DNA of 27,270 nt from an uncultured Oscillospiraceae bacterium (GCA_934446455.1 CAKSEE010000040.1:1-27270), one strand, 5' to 3'. Positions 14,984-23,482 are shown, numbered from the stretch's first letter. The notes: a model not told the origin generated them from the sequence alone. Made by a program: numbers and translations.

Positions 14984-15733
14984 ATGAGCAAATTTGACAT
15001 AACCAACGCCGAGCTTTACTACGGCGATTTCAAGGCGCTTAAGGGTATAAACCTTGCAATACCCGAGAATAAGATAACCGCGTTCATAGGCCCGTCGGGC
15101 TGCGGTAAATCAACGCTCTTAAAGTCCCTCAACCGCATGAACGACCTTGTGGAGGGCTGCCGCATTACGGGGCAGTTCCTGCTTGACGGCGAGGATATTT
15201 ACGGCAGAATGGACGTAAACGAACTGCGCAAGCGCGTGGGCATGGTGTTCCAGAAGCCCAACCCCTTCCCTATGAGCGTGTACGACAACATAGCGTTCGG
15301 CCCGCGCACGCACGGCATACACTCAAAGGTAAAGCTCGACGATATCGTGGAGAAATCCCTGCGGGACGCGGCGATATGGGACGAACTGAAGGACAGGCTG
15401 AAAAAGAGCGCGCTGGGGCTTTCGGGCGGGCAGCAGCAGCGCCTTTGCATTGCGCGCGCCCTTGCGGTGCAGCCCGAGGTGCTGCTTATGGACGAGCCGA
15501 CTTCCGCGCTCGACCCTATTTCAACTTCCAAGATAGAAGACCTTGCAATTGAGCTGAAAAAGGAGTATACTATAGTTATGGTAACTCACAATATGCAGCA
15601 GGCGGCGCGTATTTCCGACATGACCGCGTTCTTCCTTCTGGGAGAGGTAGTCGAGTACGCGGACACCGACAGCATTTTCTCCAACCCGCAGGATAAGCGC
15701 ACCGAGGACTACATAACGGGGCGCTTCGGCTGA
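14984..15733 (+). CDS. pstB: Phosphate ABC transporter ATP-binding protein PstB
   Basis: This is the cytoplasmic ATPase that powers phosphate import. The 249 residues contain Walker [10 protein letters not shown] (about 36-44), the Q loop in [17 protein letters not shown], the ABC signature [15 protein letters not shown], Walker [12 protein letters not shown], and the H loop [17 protein letters not shown] is typical of PstB. Length is normal for the family. It is followed 16 bp later by phoU. Confidence 0.97.
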   Translation: MSKFDITNAELYYGDFKALKGINLAIPENKITAFIGPSGCGKSTLLKSLNRMNDLVEGCRITGQFLLDGEDIYGRMDVNELRKRVGMVFQKPNPFPMSVYDNIAFGPRTHGIHSKVKLDDIVEKSLRDAAIWDELKDRLKKSALGLSGGQQQRLCIARALAVQPEVLLMDEPTSALDPISTSKIEDLAIELKKEYTIVMVTHNMQQAARISDMTAFFLLGEVVEYADTDSIFSNPQDKRTEDYITGRFG

Positions 15734-15749
15734 TAACAGGAGGGACGAC

Positions 15750-16388
15750 ATGAGAAACCGTTTTGACGAGCAGCTCGAGCAGCTGAACGTTGAGCTTATA
15801 AAGATGGGCGCGCTTTGCGAGGAGAGCATAGCGTGCGCGGTAAAGGCTCTTTTCGGTGAAAAGACCGAGTTTATGATAGACAAGGTAAACGAAAATGAGA
15901 ACGAAATAGACCACATGGAGCACGACATAGAGGCGCTGTGCATGAAGCTGCTGCTGCACCAGCAGCCCGTGGCGCGCGACCTGCGCAGCGTATCGAGCGC
16001 GCTTAAGATGATAACGGACATGGAGCGTATAGGCGACCAGTCGCAGGACATCGCGGAGATAGCGGGCTTTATCCACTCTGCGAGCCTTGCGGGCAGGGTG
16101 CATATAAACGAAATGGCGAACGAGGCGATAAGCATGGTAACGACAAGCGTGGATTCGTTCGTAAAGCGCGATATAGAGCTTGCGCAGCGCGCTATTGATT
16201 CTGACGACAGGGTGGACGCGCTGTTTTTGCAGGTAAAGGGCGAGCTTATCGGGCTTGTACGCAGCGACGCGGAGGACGCGGAGTACCTTATGGACCTGCT
16301 TATGGCGGCGAAGTATCTTGAACGTATAGCCGACCACGCAACCAACATTGCGGAGTGGGTGAAATATTCCATAACAGGCGAGCGCTGA
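15750..16388 (+). CDS. phoU: Phosphate transport/signalling protein PhoU
   Basis: PhoU links the Pst transporter to the PhoR kinase and dampens uptake and signalling when phosphate is ample. The 212-residue all-helical protein has the two expected tandem repeats, with metal-binding motifs MERIGDQSQDIAE and LERIADHATNIAEW. A strong AGGAGGG precedes ATG 15750. Its place between pstB and the two-component genes matches its known partners. Confidence 0.95.
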   Translation: MRNRFDEQLEQLNVELIKMGALCEESIACAVKALFGEKTEFMIDKVNENENEIDHMEHDIEALCMKLLLHQQPVARDLRSVSSALKMITDMERIGDQSQDIAEIAGFIHSASLAGRVHINEMANEAISMVTTSVDSFVKRDIELAQRAIDSDDRVDALFLQVKGELIGLVRSDAEDAEYLMDLLMAAKYLERIADHATNIAEWVKYSITGER

Positions 16389-16409
16389 GGCGCGGAAACG
16401 AGGTAAGCA

Positions 16410-17078
16410 ATGGTTTTTTTGCTTGAAGACGACGGCAGCATACGCAACTTTGTGCTGTATGCGCTTAACAATTCGGGGCTGGAGGCGCGCGGGTTCGAGC
16501 GCCCGTCGGAGTTCCGGGCGGCGCTTGCGGAGGAGAAGCCCGCAGTGGTGCTGCTTGACATAATGCTCCCCGAGGAGGACGGCTTAAGCGTTCTTGCCAG
16601 ACTGCGAGCAGACCGCGAATATGCGGATATGCCCGTGATAATGCTCACCGCAAAGGGTTCGGAATACGACAAGGTGATAGGGCTTGACAGCGGCGCGGAC
16701 GATTACATAGCAAAGCCTTTCGGCACAATGGAGCTTATCTCGCGCATAAAGGCGCTGATGCGGCGCACGCGCAGGGACGCCCGCACGGAGTACAGCTTCG
16801 GCGGGCTGTGCGTCAACACCTCGAAGCACACCGTAACGGTAAACGGCGCGGACGTGCAGCTCACCTACAAGGAGTTTGAACTGCTGTGCTACCTGCTTGA
16901 AAACATCGACACGGTGCTTACGCGCGAGAAGATACTGTCGCGCGTGTGGGGGTACGACTTCGACGGCGAGAGCCGCACGGTGGACGTTCACATAAGAACG
17001 CTGCGGCAGAAGCTGGGCGGCGCGGGGCGCATGATAGAAACGGTGCGCGGCATAGGCTACAAGGCGGTAAGACTCTGA
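16410..17078 (+). CDS. phoB: Response regulator PhoB/PhoP type (OmpR family)
   Basis: The 222-residue protein has a receiver domain with acidic pocket Glu6-Asp7-Asp8, phospho-acceptor Asp50 (LLDIMLPEEDG), Thr80 and Lys102 (AKPF), and a winged-helix DNA-binding domain with YKEFELLCYLLEN, LTREKILSRVWGYD and RTVDVHIRTLRQKLG. It is predicted to be phosphorylated by the adjacent kinase and to bind the repeats at 12023-12062. The N-terminus is very short before the first strand (MVFLLEDD), which is acceptable. A weak ACGAGGT site precedes the start. Confidence 0.93.
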   Translation: MVFLLEDDGSIRNFVLYALNNSGLEARGFERPSEFRAALAEEKPAVVLLDIMLPEEDGLSVLARLRADREYADMPVIMLTAKGSEYDKVIGLDSGADDYIAKPFGTMELISRIKALMRRTRRDARTEYSFGGLCVNTSKHTVTVNGADVQLTYKEFELLCYLLENIDTVLTREKILSRVWGYDFDGESRTVDVHIRTLRQKLGGAGRMIETVRGIGYKAVRL

Positions 17079-17091
17079 AACGGAGCGATAT

Positions 17092-18768
17092 ATGACAAAG
17101 AGGATTTTCGGCGGAGCGTTTGCGGCTTCGCTAATAGCGGTAATTGCGGCGATAGCGCTTGTGCTCGGCGTTACCTACGCCAATGAGCGCGCGCTGTATT
17201 CGCAGCAGATAGAGGAACAGACGCGGCTGCTTGCAGTCACCATGCAGTACACCGCAAGCGACTTTGACGTGGCGAGCCTTGAAACGCTCGGCGCGTTTGA
17301 AAACAGGATAACCTACATAGCCGCGGACGGCACGGTGCTTTTCGACAACAAGGCGGACCCCGTGCAGATGGAGAACCACAACGACCGCGAGGAGGTAAGG
17401 GCGGCGCGTAAGAGCGGCAACGGCTTTGCGGTGCGCGAAAGCTCCACGATAAGCAAGCGCACCATTTACTGCGCGCGGCAGATTGCTGACGGGTGCGTTG
17501 TAAGGGTGTCGGGCACGATGGATACGGTGCTTGGCGTGGTGCTTGGTATGTGGTGGGAGGTGCTGCTGGCGCTTCTTGCCGCGGCTGCGCTTTCGGGCGG
17601 AATAGCGGCGCTTGTGGCGCGCGCCGTGGTAAGGCCGATAAACGCCATAGACCTCAGGGCTCCCGATATTGCTGAAAGCTACGGCGAGATAGCGCCGCTC
17701 CTCCACAGAATAAAGGAGCAGAACGCCGAAATCTCCGCGCGGATGGCGGAGCTTTCCCGCAGCCGCGAGGAGTTCACGCTTATAACAGAGAACATGAGCG
17801 AGGGCTTTATCATAACCGACAGCCGCACCGAGGTGCTGTCCTACAACAGGGCGGCGCTTGAGATACTCGGCGCGGACGGCGGGGACGGTCAGACGCGCAG
17901 CGTGCTTGCGCTCAACCGCAGCGAGAACTTCCGCCGCGCGGTGGAAACGGCGCTTTCGGGCAGCCGCTGCGAGCAGGAGCTGACGCTCGGCGAGCGCGTG
18001 TACCAGCTTATTTCGACCCCCGTGCGCGCAGACGGCGGGGTAAGCGGCGCGGTGCTGATAATCCTTGACATAACCGAAAAGGAGAGCCGCGAGGAGCTGC
18101 GGCGGGAGTTCACCTCCAACGTGTCGCACGAGCTTAAAACGCCGCTTACAACGATATACGGCATAGCGGACATGATAGTCGGCGGCATAGTAAAGCCCGA
18201 GGACATAGGCAGGTTTGCAGGGGACATACGCGACGAGGCGAAGCGGCTGATAGCGCTTATCGAGGACATAATAAAGCTCTCGCAGCTTGACGAGAACACG
18301 TTTACAGACACAAAGGAGCGCGTGGATATCCTCTCCCTTGCGGAGCTTGCGGCATCAAGGCTTAAAACCGCGGCGGACGGCAAGCACGTTACGATAAACG
18401 TGAGCGGCGCGCGCGCGGAATACACGGGAATGTCCTCTGTGCTTGAGGAGATGATTTATAACCTGCTTGACAACGCCGTAAAGTACAACCGCGAGGGCGG
18501 CAGGGCGGATATCTCCGTTGAGGACGAGCCCGGGAGCGTTACGGTAACGGTGGCGGACACGGGTATAGGCATACCTGCGGACAGCATAGGGCGCGTGTTT
18601 GAGCGCTTCTACCGCGTGGACAAGAGCCACTCCCGCAGGATAGGCGGCACGGGGCTCGGGCTGTCTATAGTAAAGCACGGCGCGGCGCTTCACGGCGGCA
18701 CGGTTACTATCTCCAGCGCAGAGGGCTCGGGGACGACCGTAAAGCTCACGCTGCCGAAAACGGAATAA
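17092..18768 (+). CDS. phoR: Sensor histidine kinase PhoR type
   Basis: The 558-residue membrane kinase has one membrane segment at about 6-29, an extracytoplasmic region of about 110 residues, and a second membrane segment at about 147-172. A HAMP-like/linker region and a PAS-type domain (about 220-325, with ITENMSEGFIITDSRTEVL) come next. The dimerisation/phospho-acceptor helix has His346 in SNVSHELKTPLTTIYG. The catalytic domain has N box EEMIYNLLDNAVKYN, VADTGIGIP, the F box FERFYRVD and GGTGLGLSIVKH. This is the PhoR/PnpS arrangement. It lies 13 bp after phoB and is the last gene of the operon. Confidence 0.93.
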   Translation: MTKRIFGGAFAASLIAVIAAIALVLGVTYANERALYSQQIEEQTRLLAVTMQYTASDFDVASLETLGAFENRITYIAADGTVLFDNKADPVQMENHNDREEVRAARKSGNGFAVRESSTISKRTIYCARQIADGCVVRVSGTMDTVLGVVLGMWWEVLLALLAAAALSGGIAALVARAVVRPINAIDLRAPDIAESYGEIAPLLHRIKEQNAEISARMAELSRSREEFTLITENMSEGFIITDSRTEVLSYNRAALEILGADGGDGQTRSVLALNRSENFRRAVETALSGSRCEQELTLGERVYQLISTPVRADGGVSGAVLIILDITEKESREELRREFTSNVSHELKTPLTTIYGIADMIVGGIVKPEDIGRFAGDIRDEAKRLIALIEDIIKLSQLDENTFTDTKERVDILSLAELAASRLKTAADGKHVTINVSGARAEYTGMSSVLEEMIYNLLDNAVKYNREGGRADISVEDEPGSVTVTVADTGIGIPADSIGRVFERFYRVDKSHSRRIGGTGLGLSIVKHGAALHGGTVTISSAEGSGTTVKLTLPKTE

Positions 18769-18771
18769 GAG

Positions 18772-18803
18772 AAGCCCCTGCGTAATGCGCGCGGGGGCTT
18801 TTT
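18772..18803 (+). terminator. Terminator of the pst-pho operon
   Basis: AAGCCCCTGCG pairs imperfectly with CGCGCGGGGGCTT around a small loop, followed by TTTTT, starting 4 bp after the phoR stop. Confidence 0.8.
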
Positions 18804-18818
18804 GCTGTGCAAAATGTA

Positions 18819-18865
18819 TGCGGGACATGGCAGCGCGGCTCTTGCTGAATGTCCGCAAGCGCTGC
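18819..18865 (+). other. Two interleaved inverted repeats (pseudoknot-like order)
   Basis: TGCGGGACAT (18819-18828) is complementary, with one bulged G, to ATGTCCGCA (18849-18857), and GCAGCGC (18830-18836) is exactly complementary to GCGCTGC (18859-18865). The order A-B-A'-B' means both pairs interleave. It lies between the phoR terminator and the AT-rich islet. Just beyond it the 8-bp repeat AAAATAAT occurs twice (18877-18884, 18893-18900). Function unknown. Confidence 0.55.
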
Positions 18866-18899
18866 TTTGTGGTGTAAAATAATCGCAAGAGCAAAATAA

Positions 18900-19786
18900 T
18901 ACAGGTTATATGATGTATTTGAAAAAAAGGGAATGACTCTTTCTAATGGCGATGTTATTTTTACTGATCCATATAAAAACGATACTGACGGTGACGGGTT
19001 AGTTGACGGCCTTGAAGTGCTGTTAAAGAAATTCGACTTCAACAGACACTCTTACGTGTTTGAATTGCAAACGAACCCTTTGACGGGCGATTATGTAAAC
19101 ACCGGAAAAAGCGATTATGATAGAGTAAACGCTACAGATGTTTACGGAATGTCATACTATATATCGTCATTGAATGATGATAATGTTGATATTCCCGTCG
19201 GAACCGTAGCTTATGGTTATCCGAACACAAGCTGTGGAGAAGCGTTCATTGCTAAATCAGATGGCAAGTATTTTCAGTGCGCATTGGTTTATGCCAATGG
19301 CGAGTATTGGATTAAGGTTTTTTCGCAGAATGAGTATGACGTGTGGGGGTATATTTTGTCTGATAATAGTGATATTGAAATAACGTCTGTTGTTTCAAAC
19401 GCATATTTGGATAATCATTCAGAAAAAACCGATGTGATAAAATGCAAAAACGGTAAAGAAGTCAAATATGAGCAATGGTTTTATCCAATACTAGGAATGG
19501 TCAGAATAACAAGACCTATCCCTAGATTTATACAATATCAATATGGTCCTTGTATGGCTTTGTCGATAATGATGGGGGATATTATTTGTCTGAAACTATA
19601 CTACCTCCAGATGTTTTTTTAAATTATATTGTTATTGACCCATATTATACTTTTGATTTTCCGCGTACTATGAATGATTTCTATGCTGAGACCAATTATC
19701 CTTATCCTTGCAAGCAAATTGGTCCTACATATGAAATACGTACTTTTAATACAAAGGAGAGAACAAATGAAAAACTCGGTTTATAA
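18900..19786 (+). pseudogene. 5'-truncated, frameshifted remnant of a 'DTDGDG' calcium-repeat protein
   Basis: The frame is open from just after a stop at 18897 and starts mid-domain: RLYDVFEKKGMTLSNG is followed by TDPYKNDTDGDGLVDGLEV, a thrombospondin-type-3-like calcium loop that in intact proteins is preceded by more such repeats. No Shine-Dalgarno site or signal peptide is present. The frame runs well to about 19500 (ALVYANGEYWIKVFSQNEYD is SH3-like in feel). Then the sensible reading changes frame: around 19555 it goes from frame 3 to frame 2, giving YGFVDNDGGYYLSETILPPD and ending at 19786. A further double shift near 19500-19525 is possible. GC content is far below the neighbours'. 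I read it as the decayed 3' end of a large secreted protein gene brought in by transfer. The original function is unknown. Confidence 0.7.
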
Positions 19787-20651
19787 ATTGCATTTGGTAT
19801 TTCTACATATTTGCATTTTGCTGATGAGTGCTTGTTCATGTAACAATGAAATAAGCATCCTAAATGATGATGTTATTGGCACAGTAACAAATGTGGTGTC
19901 AAGCGAAGAGTGCAGTAATATATCAACAAATAGCGCTTTGGAAACAACTGGTAATTCGTTTGAATCAGAACAACATGAAACCTCAAAGACATCTTCAGAA
20001 GATATAAATGGCATTAAACCGGAGGACTTGAACACACCCTATATTGAGTATACCTCCGATGACGAATTGTTTTGCCGTTATTATCCAGGCGTATATAAAG
20101 CATATGAAAATATCTTCTCGGATAAAAATGTGGATAATAACATTGAATTGGCTATTTCCCAGTTGATGGACAAGAATATGATATGTATCTACACTTATTT
20201 TACGACGGCATTATTTCAAATTCAAGAACCTGACGAAAGTTCTGAAGATGGATATCTTCTAGTAGAATTTCGTTTTTTTAATAATTTATCCGAGTTTTAT
20301 AAGCTAGTAGAAAGCACATATACAGAGCCAATCAGCAATAAGCTTATTGAAGGGTATATTAACCTTGGTGAGCCAACATTCGTAGAAAGAAATGGTTCGG
20401 TTATGTACAATCCTAATTATACGGGGCTTACTACAGGACCGTATTTTAGTGAACTTGGATATAAAATCGAAATAATCGAGCAGTCCGATAGCCTATGCAA
20501 ATTTCTGTATACACCGTTATTTGAAACGATTTCCGATGAAAGACGTAACGAACTGGAAAAATATTGGGGTGATGATATGATGCCGCATGAGTGTGAAGCT
20601 GTGTTTGAAAATGGAGAATGGAAACTGAATGATATTATTTTTGCATTCTAA
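19767..20651 (+). CDS. Predicted lipoprotein of unknown function
   Basis: AAAGGAGAG at 19753-19761 precedes ATG 19767; the gene overlaps the end of the pseudogene by 20 bp and was probably coupled to it. The 294-residue product starts with a lipoprotein signal (HICILLMSAC, cysteine 23), then a Ser/Thr/Glu/Asn-rich linker to about residue 85, then a mixed globular domain ending DIIFAF. I recognise no family. Composition is AT-rich and codon use unlike the pho operon. The pairing of a calcium-repeat secreted protein with a downstream lipoprotein could be a secreted effector and its surface partner, but that is speculation. Confidence 0.75.
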   Translation: MKNSVYKLHLVFLHICILLMSACSCNNEISILNDDVIGTVTNVVSSEECSNISTNSALETTGNSFESEQHETSKTSSEDINGIKPEDLNTPYIEYTSDDELFCRYYPGVYKAYENIFSDKNVDNNIELAISQLMDKNMICIYTYFTTALFQIQEPDESSEDGYLLVEFRFFNNLSEFYKLVESTYTEPISNKLIEGYINLGEPTFVERNGSVMYNPNYTGLTTGPYFSELGYKIEIIEQSDSLCKFLYTPLFETISDERRNELEKYWGDDMMPHECEAVFENGEWKLNDIIFAF

Positions 20652-20760
20652 AGTTTGACCAATTGTCTTTACTAAATTAATAACACACTTTGAAGCTCAA
20701 TCGTATTGACCACCGCTGATATAACACCATCTTTAAGTGGTCTTACAGTTTATCAAAAAG

Positions 20761-20811
20761 AAAAACCTCCCGGATAATCCACATTTCAGTGGAGTTTCCG
20801 AGAGGTTTTTT
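20761..20811. terminator. Bidirectional terminator closing the AT-rich islet
   Basis: AAAAACCTC (20761-20769) pairs with GAGGTTTTT (about 20802-20810), and inside it CGGA with TCCG and TCCAC with GTGGA extend the stem around ATTTCA. T and A runs on both sides suit both directions. Confidence 0.85.
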
Positions 20812-20841
20812 CAATTTATAATCCAGTTGTCGAATTATCGG

Positions 20842-21035
20842 TCATCCCTTGTTCCGTTCGGTATGTTCAACATCCCGCGATTGCCGCAGAGTGGTGTTCG
20901 CGCAGCTGCCGCATTTTCCCCGAAAGCCGTGCGTTATCACATAAAAGCTGCCGTCCTTGTAATATGCGGTGGACAAGCAGGCGGTATATGCATTCTTAAG
21001 CGAAAAGGGAGTATGGCACGAGGCGACGGAGCTAT
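20842..21035 (-). other. Intergenic stretch with a coding-like minus-strand remnant
   Basis: The spacer 20812-21035 has no gene I can support. On the minus strand one frame stays open from the rhaB terminator region to a TGA at 20844-20842 and reads like protein, e.g. AYYKDGSFYVITHGFRGKCG and then SCANTTLRQSRDVEHTERN. There is no start codon or Shine-Dalgarno site and it would lie directly downstream of a strong terminator. It may be the relic tail of a gene or a dispersed intergenic element. Confidence 0.25.
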
Positions 21036-21067
21036 AAAAAACGGGTCTGACCGTGAAAGTCAGACCC
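21036..21067 (-). terminator. Terminator of the aldolase/kinase unit
   Basis: On the minus strand a perfect 9-bp stem GGGTCTGAC/GTCAGACCC (21067-21059 and 21051-21043) with a 7-nt loop is followed by G and TTTTTT. It begins 10 bp after the rhaB stop. Confidence 0.92.
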
Positions 21068-21076
21068 TGTTTTGTA

Positions 21077-22546
21077 TCAGCGCCCCGTGGCTGCGCGGTA
21101 TTTTTGCAGCGCGCCGCTCCATGCCGCAGCGTCTGCGGGTTCGCAGCGCTTTGTCATGCCGCAGGAAGCCACGAGCCTGCGCGCTTCGGCGATGCCGCCG
21201 ATTTCGCCGAGGGCGATAAGCGTTGAAAGCGCGTTTCCGAGCGCGGTAGCCTCAACGGGACCCGCAACGGCGGGTCTGCCGCAGGCGCAGGCGGTAAGCT
21301 CGCACAGCAGGCGGTCCTGCGTACCGCCGCCTATCATGTGTATCTGCGCGAAGCTCTCGTGCGTCAGCCGCTCTATCTGCTCTATCGCAAGCGCGAACTC
21401 GCACGCAAGGCTCTGGTAGATGCAGCGCAGCAGCGCGCCGTCCGTTTCGGGGACGGGCTGCCCCGTCCTGCGGCAGTATTCAGCGACAGCCGCGGGCATA
21501 TTCTCGGGCGCGGTGAAGTCCGCGCAGTTCGGGTCGATGAAGCTTACGAACGGCTCCGCCCCGCGCGCAAGGCTCTCCATGTCCGCAAAGGAATATTCCG
21601 TGCCGCCCTCCGCCCGACAGCGGCGGAACTCCTGAATAAGCCACAGCCCCATGATGTTGCGCAGCAGCATATTCTTTCCGCCGCAGCCGCCCTCGTTGGT
21701 AAGCCCCGCGTCAAGCGCCTCGCGCGTGTTAAGCGGGCGGGAAAGCTCCGTGCCGACAAGCGTCCACGTGCCGCAGGAAATGAACGCGAAGTGCTCCTGC
21801 GCGCTCGGCACGGCAAGCGCCGCGGAAGCGGTGTCGTGCGACGGACAGGCGATGACGGGCACAGGCTCGCACAGGAACTCCTCCGCAAGCTCCTCCTTAA
21901 GCATACCGTATACCTCGCCCGCGTGGATAAGCGGGCAGAATATACGCTTTGGCAGCCCCAGCAGCTCGATAAGGTGGATATCCCAGCCCTTGGACCTGCA
22001 GTCGATAAGCTGCGTTGTCGTCGCCTCGGTGTATTCGCTGCGGCACTTGCCCGTCAGCAGGTAAGCGAACAGGTCGGGCATCATCAGCAGCTTTTCAACG
22101 CGGAAGAGCTCGTTGCTCTCCCTTGAAGCGAGGTAATGCAGCTGAAAAATCGTGTTTATGTCCTGCGGCAGAACGCCCGTGCGATCGTAAAGCTCCTGCG
22201 CGCTTATGCGGGCGCATACCTCCTCGCGCATACCCTGCGTGCGCGTGTCGCGGTAATGCACGGGAGCGCTCAGCAGCGCGCCGTCGCGCCCGATAAGACC
22301 GAAGTCCACGCCCCATGTGTCTATGCTTATCGCGTCAAACCCGCCGCTGAACACGCCGAAGCTTATGCCGACCTTCATCTGCTCGAAAAGCTCGTCTATG
22401 TCCCAGCGCATTCTGCCATTTTCGGTGATGGGCTTGTTGGGAAAGCGGTGTATCTCCTCGAGCGAAATCTGCCCGTCCTCATACCTGCAAAGCATGGCGC
22501 GGGCGCTCGAAGCGCCGAAATCGAAAACAAGTACCGTTTTTGCCAT
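21077..22546 (-). CDS. rhaB: Rhamnulokinase-like FGGY carbohydrate kinase
   Basis: FGGY kinases of this group phosphorylate L-rhamnulose, and in some Firmicutes possibly L-fuculose, at C1. The 489-residue protein has the N-terminal phosphate loop VFDFGASSARAM, the RhaB-like motifs IHRFPN, RMRWDIDELF and IDTWGVDFGLI, catalytic Asp238 in ACPSHDTASAA, CGTWTLVGTEL, and the nucleotide-binding GGGTQDRLLCELTA. It resembles RhaB much more than E. coli FucK. AGGAGGTG lies 5 nt before the ATG. It is 191 bp downstream of the aldolase gene on the same strand and shares its terminator. No isomerase or transporter is in view, so rhamnose versus fucose use cannot be settled here. Confidence 0.88.
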   Translation of the reverse strand: MAKTVLVFDFGASSARAMLCRYEDGQISLEEIHRFPNKPITENGRMRWDIDELFEQMKVGISFGVFSGGFDAISIDTWGVDFGLIGRDGALLSAPVHYRDTRTQGMREEVCARISAQELYDRTGVLPQDINTIFQLHYLASRESNELFRVEKLLMMPDLFAYLLTGKCRSEYTEATTTQLIDCRSKGWDIHLIELLGLPKRIFCPLIHAGEVYGMLKEELAEEFLCEPVPVIACPSHDTASAALAVPSAQEHFAFISCGTWTLVGTELSRPLNTREALDAGLTNEGGCGGKNMLLRNIMGLWLIQEFRRCRAEGGTEYSFADMESLARGAEPFVSFIDPNCADFTAPENMPAAVAEYCRRTGQPVPETDGALLRCIYQSLACEFALAIEQIERLTHESFAQIHMIGGGTQDRLLCELTACACGRPAVAGPVEATALGNALSTLIALGEIGGIAEARRLVASCGMTKRCEPADAAAWSGALQKYRAATGR

Positions 22547-22622
22547 GGGGCACCTCCTGTGTCAATGCGCCGTGGGCGCTTTTATAGAGCGCATTGCTGC
22601 GCGTTTTCTGCGCGCTGTGTAA

Positions 22623-22769
22623 TTACAGCGGCTTTTCGGGGCAGACGAGCTGCACGCCGGGCAGCCCGTCAAAGCTGCACGGGACTATCCCAGCCTCGCG
22701 CCGGCCGAGCGCCGCTCTTACGGTTATGGTATCCGCCTTATTTGCTGTATTTTCTGTAGCCGGGGTGTC
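22623..22769 (-). other. Open coding-like frame between aldolase and kinase, without a start codon
   Basis: Overlapping the last codons of the aldolase in another frame, the minus strand stays open for 48 codons to a TAA at 22625-22623. The peptide includes TVRAALGRREAGIVP and ends GLPGVQLVCPEKPL, and its third positions look as GC-biased as real genes here. There is no ATG, GTG or TTG early in the frame and no Shine-Dalgarno site. It is either a relic of a gene once between the two, or chance. The rest of the spacer has GCGCGC-type small hairpins. Confidence 0.3.
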
Positions 22770-23424
22770 TTATCGGGAAGCTCTTTGCGATGTCGCAGCA
22801 CTCCTGAATCTTATCCATGGGCAGGTCGTGCGCGCCGCCGAGCTGCCTTGCCACAAGGCTCACCTTAGCAAAATGCTCGAGCGTTTCCATACGGTAGTAC
22901 GCCTGCGTGATGTCAACGCCGACGGTAAGCGCGCCGTGGTTTTCCATAAGTATCGTGTCGTGGTGCGCGAGGAACGGTATAATGCTGTCCGCAACGCCAA
23001 CGGAGCCGGGAGTGTCGTAGGGCGCTATCGGCACGCTGCCGAGGAAGATTATAGCCTCGGGCATGGTGTAGTCGTCAAGCGGAATATGCGCGATGGCGAA
23101 GCCCGTTGCGGTAGGCGGGTGCGCGTGAACAACGGCGTTCACCTCGGGGCGCTCCGCATAGCAGCGCAGGTGAACCTTGAACTCGCTCGTGGGCTTGTAG
23201 CCGGGCAGCGCCGCAGGCTCTACCACTTCGTTAGCGGCGTTCATCTTGATTATCATTCCGGGCTCAAGGATAGCCTTGCTTGTGCCTGTGGGGGTGGTTA
23301 AAAAGTTGCCGTCAGGCAGGCGCACGGAGATGTTGCCGTCGTTCGCCGCGACAAAGCCGAGCTGCCAGAGCTTGTGGCCGACGTCGCATATCGCCTGTGC
23401 CTGTGAGAGTTCGTATTCTGTCAT
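22738..23424 (-). CDS. fucA: Class II aldolase, L-fuculose-phosphate/L-rhamnulose-phosphate type
   Basis: These zinc enzymes split L-fuculose-1-P or related sugar-1-phosphates into dihydroxyacetone phosphate and lactaldehyde. The 228-residue protein has the phosphate loop NDGNISVRL, Ser/Thr contacts TPTGTSK, and the metal/catalytic set Glu81 (PTSEF), His100 and His102 (VVHAHPPT), and His163 (MENHGAL). I chose ATG 23424: AAGGA at about 23434-23438 is 9 nt away, against 3 nt for the in-frame ATG at 23430. Length fits FucA (about 215) better than E. coli RhaD (274). It is paired with a RhaB-like kinase, so the symbol is tentative. The 5' end has a promoter with an operator-like repeat. Confidence 0.85.
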   Translation of the reverse strand: MTEYELSQAQAICDVGHKLWQLGFVAANDGNISVRLPDGNFLTTPTGTSKAILEPGMIIKMNAANEVVEPAALPGYKPTSEFKVHLRCYAERPEVNAVVHAHPPTATGFAIAHIPLDDYTMPEAIIFLGSVPIAPYDTPGSVGVADSIIPFLAHHDTILMENHGALTVGVDITQAYYRMETLEHFAKVSLVARQLGGAHDLPMDKIQECCDIAKSFPIRHPGYRKYSK

Positions 23425-23482
23425 GATCATTGTTCCTTCCGTAAATTGCGTGTGCATATCTGCACATTATATTACATTATCC

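Noticed and set aside
19674..19766. Longer N-terminus for the lipoprotein, starting at 19674
   Set aside because: The strong AAAGGAGAG site and the lipoprotein signal begin at ATG 19767; the extra 31 residues lie within the preceding pseudogene.
20737..21219. Plus-strand gene across the 20.8-21.2 kb spacer
   Set aside because: It runs through a strong terminator hairpin and into the antisense of rhaB; no Shine-Dalgarno site or recognisable domain.
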